Shown here: positions 19,056 through 25,852 of the stretch, piece after piece
Layout: every line of letters begins with the position of its first letter
Position numbering within the stretch: the first letter of the stretch is position 1
NCBI RefSeq assembly: GCF_000786695.1
Contig: NZ_CP009962.1
Coordinates: 3,472,001 to 3,536,000, forward strand
Direction of reading: 5' to 3'
Length of the DNA stretch: 64,000 nt
Source: Collimonas arenae
GTDB taxonomy: Bacteria > Pseudomonadota > Gammaproteobacteria > Burkholderiales > Burkholderiaceae_D
The notes under the pieces: generated by a model
What the model was told of the DNA's origin: nothing
The model's database searches: none
What the model saw: the letters and a program-made list of their open reading frames with translations, nothing else
Position numbers and translations under genes: made by a program

Positions 19056-19862
19056 CTATTCTTGCTGCCACCTGCGTCGCCCTGGCCCCTCATAACACAG
19101 CTGTGTGCATCGAAGCGGAAATGTCGCGCCCTCCGGGCGTTCGCTGGCCTCCATATAACAAGGAGGCATCCCGGCCATAAATGAAGGCTGCAGGAACAGG
19201 TAGCACTCCCGCGGAGAAAGTCCCATGTCCAAGGGAATCGCTACCACTACAGCTGCATAGTTGATGGGCAACTGCCGTCCCATCTGGAGCAAGCCTCGTT
19301 CAATATCGAAAGCCAATTGCAGATAGGGCCCTTGTTCAATCTGTTCACGGCCCATGTGAGCGAGAATGGCTGGAATGCGTTCATCCACCTGAAGCGTGGC
19401 AACCGGCCTGCCATATCCCAGAATGCGGCGATGCTGTTGCAGCTCCTGTGTCAATACTACTTGGAGGGCTTCCCCTGCTTGCGTTCGGTTGTAGGCGCGG
19501 ACCAGGAAATCCGCTGCGGCAATTTCAGGCTGCCAGCCATAGATGCTGGCCTCCGATACGGCAATTGCGGCCGCGATACCAAGGGCGCCAGTACTGCGGG
19601 CGCTGCCTGCCAAGGCGGCGACGCGGTTATTCCATAGCCTCGGATCTGGATAACTGGTGTAGGTCCAGAGGGCATGCAGAACACTTATCTGTTGTGGCGA
19701 AAAGCGGCGACCGGTAATGCCGAAAGTATAAAGTTCTATCCAATCCATATCTTTCAGGTCGGCATGCAAATCATGACCGCGAAACACCGCTCGCTGCCCT
19801 GGAAAACAGGCTCCCATGCGAGTACGTAACGGCCCCTCGTAATCTAACAAGGTATTTCTCAT
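19056..19862 (-). CDS. Citrate-synthase-fold protein, second of pair (catalytic residues apparently lost)
   Basis: A 268-residue protein whose N-terminal half is clearly of the citrate synthase/citryl-CoA lyase fold (TYTSYPDPRLWNNRVAALAG at 67-86, then AVSEASIYG). By eye, the three catalytic positions of citrate synthase are changed: the first His site reads IYG (Y108), the second reads GYGRP (R152) and the Asp site reads NYAA (A203). It overlaps the upstream paralogue by 4 bases, which suggests a heteromeric complex. I infer altered chemistry or a structural/binding role; the alignment was made without tools. Confidence 0.75.
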   Translation of the reverse strand: MRNTLLDYEGPLRTRMGACFPGQRAVFRGHDLHADLKDMDWIELYTFGITGRRFSPQQISVLHALWTYTSYPDPRLWNNRVAALAGSARSTGALGIAAAIAVSEASIYGWQPEIAAADFLVRAYNRTQAGEALQVVLTQELQQHRRILGYGRPVATLQVDERIPAILAHMGREQIEQGPYLQLAFDIERGLLQMGRQLPINYAAVVVAIPLDMGLSPRECYLFLQPSFMAGMPPCYMEASERPEGATFPLRCTQLCYEGPGRRRWQQE

Positions 19863-20680
19863 TTAGACTCTTTCTGACATGAAGGTCCTGGATCGTTTTC
19901 CAGATCCAGTTCAAAGAAAGGAAAAAGACGGAAACCTTGTTTTCCCTGTTCCAGAGCATGGGCAGCGGCGCCTGGCAAACGCAGCAGCAAGGTCAGCATC
20001 TCCCCCTCGTTGGGAGAAAAATCCAGATCGGCAAGTGCAGCTGCGGCAACACCGGTCATCGCCAGAGGAAAACCGGCCGCCGTTTCCAGCGCGGCCCTCT
20101 CCTGCTGAAGCCACGCCAGACATCCTGCGGGCAGGATGTCTGCGAGAAGCGAAAGAGTCCGCAACACAGGGGCCGCGCAATGTTTTCCATAGGGATCGAA
20201 GCCCGCCGGATGCTCTAGCTCCGGCCATACCTGCAAACGCGTGGGCGGCACCGGCGAAGCCAGACTGGAACACCAGTTTGCAAGCTCAGTTCCGTTATTT
20301 TCCCAAGCTCCTAAAGCCAGAAAAACTTCCCGTGCGCCGCCGTAGGAACCTGCGCCAACAGCCACCGCAGCCATGAGGACCGAGGCAGCAGTGGAGCCAC
20401 CGACTCCGGCCGCCATCGCTGCATGCACGGAGGGGTCACGCGGGCCTGGATTGGCCAGAGCCACAGCTAGGATCTCCAATGCCGCAATGGCGCCCGGCGT
20501 CGGCCGCTCGCCCTTGAAAAGGAGGTACATGTATTCGATATAACTAGCCTTGCCAAGCAAATCTCCGTAGACATCGTATCCTCTGCAATAGCAGGCGGCA
20601 GCCGCGAAAGGATTGTCGGCTTGTGGCTCTTCCTCCCAGATGCTGCTACGAATCGTGTTTGGATTTACGGCATGACTCAT
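19859..20680 (-). CDS. Citrate-synthase-fold protein, first of pair (citryl-CoA lyase-like)
   Basis: A 273-residue protein starting at ATG 20680, which has a GGGGGATGAG-type ribosome site; an upstream ATG at 20704 has none. The order of blocks follows citryl-CoA lyases: YCRGYDVYGDLLGKASYIEY, GVGGSTAASVLMAAVAVGAG, SYGGAR, LEHP, then AAAALADLDF and LLLRLPGAAAHALEQ. The first catalytic His is replaced by Tyr (Y113), the second His may be kept (H157), and the Asp position reads TG (T209). Sits 26 bases after the dehydrogenase and overlaps its partner. Substrate unknown. Confidence 0.75.
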   Translation of the reverse strand: MSHAVNPNTIRSSIWEEEPQADNPFAAAACYCRGYDVYGDLLGKASYIEYMYLLFKGERPTPGAIAALEILAVALANPGPRDPSVHAAMAAGVGGSTAASVLMAAVAVGAGSYGGAREVFLALGAWENNGTELANWCSSLASPVPPTRLQVWPELEHPAGFDPYGKHCAAPVLRTLSLLADILPAGCLAWLQQERAALETAAGFPLAMTGVAAAALADLDFSPNEGEMLTLLLRLPGAAAHALEQGKQGFRLFPFFELDLENDPGPSCQKESK

Positions 20681-20706
20681 CTCATCCCCCTGTTCAACGC
20701 GCACAA

Positions 20707-21456
20707 TTAAAGCAAGCTCATTCCACCATCGACGACAATCTCTTCTCCGACCACGTAAGCCGCATCGTCGGAGGCCAGGAACAAGGCGACCTTGGCGACC
20801 TCCTCCGGCATTCCGAAACGCTTGATCGGCGATTTGCGCTCCATCTCGCTTTTAATTGCCTGGACTGTCTCTGATGGCAGGCCGAAACGGTCGAACATGG
20901 GAGTCGCAATGGGTCCGGGGCTGATTGCATTGATCCTGATCCCGCGACCGATGAATTCCAGGCTTAATGACTGCACTAGCGAGCGCAAAGCGGCCTTGCT
21001 TGCACCGTAGACACTAAAATTTGGCGAGCCTAATTGGTTGGTGATGGATGTAGTGACAATAATCGATGCGCTGTCACCAAAGAGCGGAAGCGCTTTCTGG
21101 ATGGTGAAAAAAGCACCTTTGAAATTAATTCCTGCGATTTCATCGAATAACTCTTCGGAAACCGACTCTATCGAAGCCGCTGTGGCGACAGCAGCATTGA
21201 CGAACAATATATCCAGGCGTTCAAAATGCTTCTTTACTTGCTGCATGAGGGCATCTATTTCTACCAGATCAGCGGCATTGCTGCGAATGGCAACGGTTTC
21301 GCCACCCAGCTCTTTCCTTGCGCGTTCCAACGCATCCGGATCGCGCCCTGTAATCACCAGACGTGCGCCACGCTCCAGAAACAGTTTCGCAGTTGCAAGG
21401 CCAATTCCACTCGAACCGCCTGTGATGAGTACGTTTTTTCCTTCGAGTTTATTCAT
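20707..21456 (-). CDS. Short-chain dehydrogenase/reductase
   Basis: A 249-residue classical SDR. It has the nucleotide-binding TGGSSGIG (12-19), the NAA motif (87-89), catalytic N111, S137, Y150 and K154 (YGASK), and the PGPIATPM loop, ending in VDGGMSLL. All key residues are present, so it should be an active NAD(P)(H) oxidoreductase, probably reducing or oxidising a hydroxyketone or similar carbonyl. It starts 9 bases after the ThDP enzyme and precedes the citrate-synthase-like pair, so it probably acts on the product of the ThDP enzyme; that is inference. Confidence 0.93.
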   Translation of the reverse strand: MNKLEGKNVLITGGSSGIGLATAKLFLERGARLVITGRDPDALERARKELGGETVAIRSNAADLVEIDALMQQVKKHFERLDILFVNAAVATAASIESVSEELFDEIAGINFKGAFFTIQKALPLFGDSASIIVTTSITNQLGSPNFSVYGASKAALRSLVQSLSLEFIGRGIRINAISPGPIATPMFDRFGLPSETVQAIKSEMERKSPIKRFGMPEEVAKVALFLASDDAAYVVGEEIVVDGGMSLL

Positions 21457-21465
21457 TGCGATTCC

Positions 21466-23328
21466 TTATAAGCCGCCAGCCAAAACCCGCATGCGGACAT
21501 TCATCGGGGGCACTTCTTCGCGGTCGATCAGCACATCCAGCAGCGTCGGCCCCTTACGGGCGCACATGGCTGCGATATCCAACGTGCATAATTCCTCCGG
21601 TGTACGAATAGTGTGCGCCTGTGCACCCATGGCGCGCGCCATTGCAGCGAAATCGGTGAAAGGCAAATCACAGCCTATTTGTTCCGCCCGGGCAAGCCGC
21701 TGGCCATGCTTGACCATTCCCAAAGCCTGATCGTTGAGGACAACGAAAATGACGGTTTGCCGTTCAGCGACGGCTACCGAGATTTCCTGGCCGTTCATCA
21801 GAAAACTGCCGTCTCCGGTAATGCACACTACCGGCACGTTAGGATTACCTACGGCAGTGCCGATGGCGCCGCCAATGGCCCAACCCATCGGGGCAAAATT
21901 CATGATGACGCGTAGCCATCCAGCACTTGTCTTGCGCCGGCCAGCTGCGAACGCGCTGCCCCTCCCCTCTCGCCGCCTTTCGCCGACACGCCGATCTTTG
22001 CTGAGTTGCAGGTAATGAACGGCCCAAGCAACGCTATTGCCGGTATCTGCGAGAAAACGGGTGGTTGGCGGGAACAGCCGGCCTAGTTCACGCATCAGCC
22101 GTTGCGGAAGAATGGGCACGGCACTGCTCTCGTATTTATCGGGAGCGGCAAGCATTTCCCGTGGATTCCAATCGGCGCCGTGCTGCTTGCGAACAAAAGA
22201 GCGACGTTCTTGCTCGTAGTTTCCTGTCCGGCGAATGTCAAACATATGCTTGAGCAATCGCTCGAAAATCGACAGGATGCGCCCCCTCACGTGCAAGCGG
22301 GCCATCGGTGTATCCGTAAGATGCTCCTCCGAGTCGTCGATGTGCACGAGCCGGGCATTAAGCACGCTATCGCTCCAGCCGCCACTGTTCCATTCCCCCA
22401 TTCCCGTGCCGATAGCAATGATCAAATCTACCGATTTATCGCGCAACAGGGTTTCTGCCGAAGCATGACCGGCAAAGCCGAATACGCCGCGGAAAAGCGG
22501 ATGACGCGAGCTAACCAAGCCCTTGCCGTCAGGCGTAGTGATAACTGAAGCGCCGCTGAGGTCAGCGAACTCAAGGACGGAACCGATGGCTTCGCCACAG
22601 CCCGCACCAATCAGCAAAACAATATTTTTGGCGCTGAACAGCATCACATTCAGTGCTGCCAGCGCTTCGTCATCAACCGACGACGACGGTTGCAGAAGCG
22701 CCAACAGGCCATAGGAGGGGGTCAATTGCGTGTTGACGCTACGAAACACATCCACCGGTATGCTTAAATGTACCGGCCCCATTGGCGCCCTGACGGCTCG
22801 CTGCAGTGCAGTCATGAGTTTGTTCTCGAACTGCAGCGGATGGGACACCAATGAATTGTAGCGAGTGCAATGTTGCAGCATGCCTAGCGTATCGATTCCG
22901 GTACATGTGGATTCTTGCAGCGGATGTTTGCCGAAAGTAGGCAAGGCTGTCTGCGCCGTGATCACCAGCATTGGAATATTATTGTCGTAGGCGCAGGCGA
23001 CACCGGTGATCAAATTTGTGGCGCCAGGACCGGACGTGGCGCAGCAAACACCGATTTTTCCCGTTTCCCGCGCATAACCATCTGCCATAAATGCAGCTCC
23101 TGCTTCGTGCCGGGCCAAGACATGGCGTACACCACCCCTACGAGCACTTTTGGCAAGTGCATTGAAAAGAGGCTCAATGGCGCCTCCGGGAACGCCGAAA
23201 ACGCACGCAATTTCCATCTGCTCAAGATAGGTCACCAACAGATCCGCTATCTCCATTGGATGTTCAAGAATCAGCTTTGCATTGCGACTTGGCGCATCGT
23301 CGTAAGTCTGCAAATTTTCAATTCCCAT
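21466..23328 (-). CDS. ThDP-dependent enzyme, acetolactate synthase-like
   Basis: A 620-residue enzyme of the acetolactate synthase/benzoylformate decarboxylase superfamily. The N-terminal Pyr domain has the catalytic Glu (E75 in RHEAGAAFMADGYAR) and SGPGATN; the C-terminal PP domain has GDGS (505-508) with N532 for metal-ThDP binding, and ALGMVKHGQRL. A basic, arginine-rich insert at about 444-469 (RRVGERRREGRGS and onward) interrupts the start of the PP domain and is not usual in the family. ATG 23328 has a G-rich ribosome site. First gene of the four-gene operon; no IlvH-type regulatory subunit is nearby, so it is unlikely to be the housekeeping enzyme. Confidence 0.88.
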   Translation of the reverse strand: MGIENLQTYDDAPSRNAKLILEHPMEIADLLVTYLEQMEIACVFGVPGGAIEPLFNALAKSARRGGVRHVLARHEAGAAFMADGYARETGKIGVCCATSGPGATNLITGVACAYDNNIPMLVITAQTALPTFGKHPLQESTCTGIDTLGMLQHCTRYNSLVSHPLQFENKLMTALQRAVRAPMGPVHLSIPVDVFRSVNTQLTPSYGLLALLQPSSSVDDEALAALNVMLFSAKNIVLLIGAGCGEAIGSVLEFADLSGASVITTPDGKGLVSSRHPLFRGVFGFAGHASAETLLRDKSVDLIIAIGTGMGEWNSGGWSDSVLNARLVHIDDSEEHLTDTPMARLHVRGRILSIFERLLKHMFDIRRTGNYEQERRSFVRKQHGADWNPREMLAAPDKYESSAVPILPQRLMRELGRLFPPTTRFLADTGNSVAWAVHYLQLSKDRRVGERRREGRGSAFAAGRRKTSAGWLRVIMNFAPMGWAIGGAIGTAVGNPNVPVVCITGDGSFLMNGQEISVAVAERQTVIFVVLNDQALGMVKHGQRLARAEQIGCDLPFTDFAAMARAMGAQAHTIRTPEELCTLDIAAMCARKGPTLLDVLIDREEVPPMNVRMRVLAGGL

Positions 23329-23670
23329 GTCGGCCCCCCCTCTATGACAGGGAAATTGCGGTGATCCGTCGACGTATGGCGAGATCAGAGATAAGCCATT
23401 TCAGATGGCTTATTTATTTCCACATGGCAATTTATTGTAATCCTATCCAGATCAATCACCAAGCTCAATCATCAAATCACGCATCAAATTGGCAACAGGA
23501 TTGTAAGAAGAACAGCCTGCATCTGGTGTGCCCGAGGTGACGGCACACTCTGTCAAGTGGCGCTGCAGAATCGCCGTAACCCGCCTTGCGGTCCGTTTTA
23601 GTACTAGGAACCAAGTGCCTGAGCGGCGACCATGAACGGGCACGGTATTTAACTGAGGTGTTCTGGGCGT
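23329..23670. other. Promoter-bearing gap between the ThDP operon and a diguanylate cyclase gene
   Basis: About 340 bases with no credible gene. It contains the 23-base palindrome (23391-23413) and should carry the promoter of the seven-gene minus-strand run. The rest is AT-rich around 23400-23520 with no clear terminator for the upstream diguanylate cyclase. Confidence 0.5.
23391..23413. promoter_or_regulatory. Perfect 9+5+9 palindrome upstream of the ThDP operon (candidate operator)
   Basis: The arms ATAAGCCAT (23391-23399) and ATGGCTTAT (23405-23413) are perfect inverted copies around TTCAG. The centre is about 73 bases upstream of the ThDP gene start, where an operator or activator site would be expected. 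It could also fold in RNA, and the plus-strand side is followed by a T-rich run, but no plus-strand gene ends here. Confidence 0.5.
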
Positions 23671-25215
23671 TTATACATTACACACCTCGGGAAAAAAGCA
23701 GACACGGTCACGCCCTGTATTTTTTGCCACATAAAGGGATTTGTCAGCGTCGTCAATTAAACGAGCGGCCGTATCGTCTCGTCTAACCAGCGTACGTGCG
23801 CTCACTCCTGCGCTGATCGTTACAATGCCGGAGGTATTTTCGGCATGAGGAATCCTCAGGTTTCTCACCGCGAGACGGACACTTTCCGCTACTCTCATGG
23901 CCCCTTCAATATCACTATCAGGGAGAACAATAGCCATCTCTTCGCCGCCATAGCGTGCCGCCAGATCACGAATGCGCTTTTCAGAAATTTTGACCGCACC
24001 GGCGATTTTCCGCAGACAATCGTCTCCCGCCGGATGTCCATAAATATCGTTGTATCGCTTGAAATTATCAACGTCAATCATGACTACCGCCAATGATCCG
24101 GCATCATGCTTGGCTTTTCTCAATTCTTCTTCGATGACGATGTCAAACCGGCGACGATTCGCCAATCCGGTTAGGCCGTCCTGCAACGCCAATTTTTCTA
24201 GCGTCCGGTTCAATGTCTCCACTTTGTCGCGGGCATCCCTTGCTTCCACCTCGGCATCTACCCGCAGGCGAATTTGAGAAACAAGATGAAATCCGAGCCA
24301 ACCCAGGACGCAAATCAAAAGCAAGGTAATGGTCGTGTGGAGATAGGTATCCGTCTGCCATTCGGCGAGTATTTCACTCTTGGCCAATGAGGCCGTCACA
24401 AACATGGGATAACGCTTCAGATGGCGATAGGCGATCAGCCGTTCTATGCCGTCTTGGTTGGACAGTATCATGGCTGTCCCGCTATCATTTTTTGCGATGT
24501 AATCACGAAACAAATCACCATCCTTGATGCTTTTTCCAATGGATTTTTCCAGCGACGGCCGACGAATCAGCATCGTTCCATTGTCAAGACCAAGGATGGA
24601 GGCTCCCAGTTTTCCGATGTCGATACTGTCATAAAACTTCCGGAAATATTCGACGTCGATTGTGGCCAGCACAACCCCACCGAAGCTGCCATCGCCATGG
24701 TTTACTCTACGGCTCAATGTAAGAATCCATTTTCCGGTAGAACGGCTTTGGATCGGAGGTCCAACGTGGGCTGTGAGTTCGGTGTGGGTCCGATGATAGA
24801 CAAAGTATTCCCGGTCCGAATTATTTAAATTCTGGGCAACGACCTTTTGGGAATTTACAAGCCATTTCCCATTTTCGTCATACACAAAAATACCTTGCAG
24901 CTGCGGCGACTCGGTCACCCGATTCATCAGATATCGATGCAAACGATCCAATGCAGTGGCGCTCGTCCCATCCACCGACAACCGTTCAACAAGCCCAACC
25001 AATGCAGCATCTGCATCTTTGAACGTATCATCGGCATGCTGCGCCAGAGTCCGGGCTAGGTTCGACGTCGCCACCACCGATTCCCCCATTTGTATTTCAC
25101 GCGCATGCCAGCTCCGCCAGCCATCTATACTGATAAGTGACATACAAACCAGGACAACAAAGGCGCCAGCCAACAGCGTAACCGGCAGACGAGAAAGGCG
25201 GGGCAGCGATTTCAT
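23671..25215 (-). CDS. Membrane diguanylate cyclase with Cache sensor
   Basis: A 514-residue protein: TM1 (about 12-32), a dCache-like periplasmic domain (SDREYFVYHRTH, RRVNHGDGSFGGVVLATIDV), TM2 (about 293-313), a short coiled coil and a C-terminal GGDEF domain (DGLTGLANRRRFD). The active-site signature reads GGEEM rather than GGEEF, a change at the least critical position, so activity is likely. Cache domains usually bind small metabolites. Ribosome site AAGG lies 7 bases before the ATG. Stands alone, upstream of the ThDP operon on the same strand. Confidence 0.92.
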   Translation of the reverse strand: MKSLPRLSRLPVTLLAGAFVVLVCMSLISIDGWRSWHAREIQMGESVVATSNLARTLAQHADDTFKDADAALVGLVERLSVDGTSATALDRLHRYLMNRVTESPQLQGIFVYDENGKWLVNSQKVVAQNLNNSDREYFVYHRTHTELTAHVGPPIQSRSTGKWILTLSRRVNHGDGSFGGVVLATIDVEYFRKFYDSIDIGKLGASILGLDNGTMLIRRPSLEKSIGKSIKDGDLFRDYIAKNDSGTAMILSNQDGIERLIAYRHLKRYPMFVTASLAKSEILAEWQTDTYLHTTITLLLICVLGWLGFHLVSQIRLRVDAEVEARDARDKVETLNRTLEKLALQDGLTGLANRRRFDIVIEEELRKAKHDAGSLAVVMIDVDNFKRYNDIYGHPAGDDCLRKIAGAVKISEKRIRDLAARYGGEEMAIVLPDSDIEGAMRVAESVRLAVRNLRIPHAENTSGIVTISAGVSARTLVRRDDTAARLIDDADKSLYVAKNTGRDRVCFFPEVCNV

Positions 25216-25351
25216 TCGTTACCTTTAATGGTTATATGACGGGCCCTGGCCAACCTATATCAACACGGCAAACAAGTCTGATGTCAATGTCTGCCTGATG
25301 ATTCAAGCATCGCTTCGGATTGCATCGGCAATGTCCAGTGTGCATACTGCA

Positions 25352-25786
25352 TCATCGCATCGGTGTGTCGTCCGGTTTAGCATGAGCAGCGCCGGCTTGC
25401 GCATGGAGGTAGTGTTGCAACACCATGATTTCTCTGATGACTTTTTCTGGAAAGCCCTTTCGATTGCCTCTGTTATCCAATAGAAGCTGGTCTAGGAATT
25501 GTTCACACATAGTCGGCCTCGCCCAAATTGCCGCCAGTTCGTTGGTGACACGTGGAAAATATCTTGCCAGCTCCCACGGTTTGATATCCGCAGGAAGTTT
25601 TGCGTACCATTGATAAGTGCTTTCCAACAAATCTTGATCTTTGTGCGCCTGTGGCCGCCGCAAAAATTCCCAATCAGGAACATCTCTTCGCACTGCTTTA
25701 TCTTCTCCATCAAGAATAGCTTTCGCCTCGGTGAGCGGCACCTTCTCGAAAGGTATGGAATCGCTTTCCGTTACTTTTGAACTCAT
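25352..25786 (-). CDS. Conserved-looking hypothetical protein
   Basis: A 144-residue protein. ATG 25786 is chosen because GGAGG precedes it at a 5-base spacing (the frame's first ATG has no such site). No signal peptide or membrane segment. The sequence is rich in Trp, Pro and charged residues (PADIKPWELARYFPRVTN, FPEKVIREIMVLQHYL) and looks globular. It follows the GspE-type ATPase by 66 bases on the same strand, so it may be co-expressed. I do not recognise a family. Confidence 0.6.
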   Translation of the reverse strand: MSSKVTESDSIPFEKVPLTEAKAILDGEDKAVRRDVPDWEFLRRPQAHKDQDLLESTYQWYAKLPADIKPWELARYFPRVTNELAAIWARPTMCEQFLDQLLLDNRGNRKGFPEKVIREIMVLQHYLHAQAGAAHAKPDDTPMR

Positions 25787-25852
25787 TGCATCCTCCATCG
25801 AAAATTCACATCGGCTTTAACCCAGCACTGATTTTCTGCACGTGCTGACGTC

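Noticed and set aside
23391..23413. Palindrome read as a plus-strand terminator
   Set aside because: A T-rich stretch follows on the plus strand, but no plus-strand gene ends upstream; an operator role for the minus-strand operon fits better.
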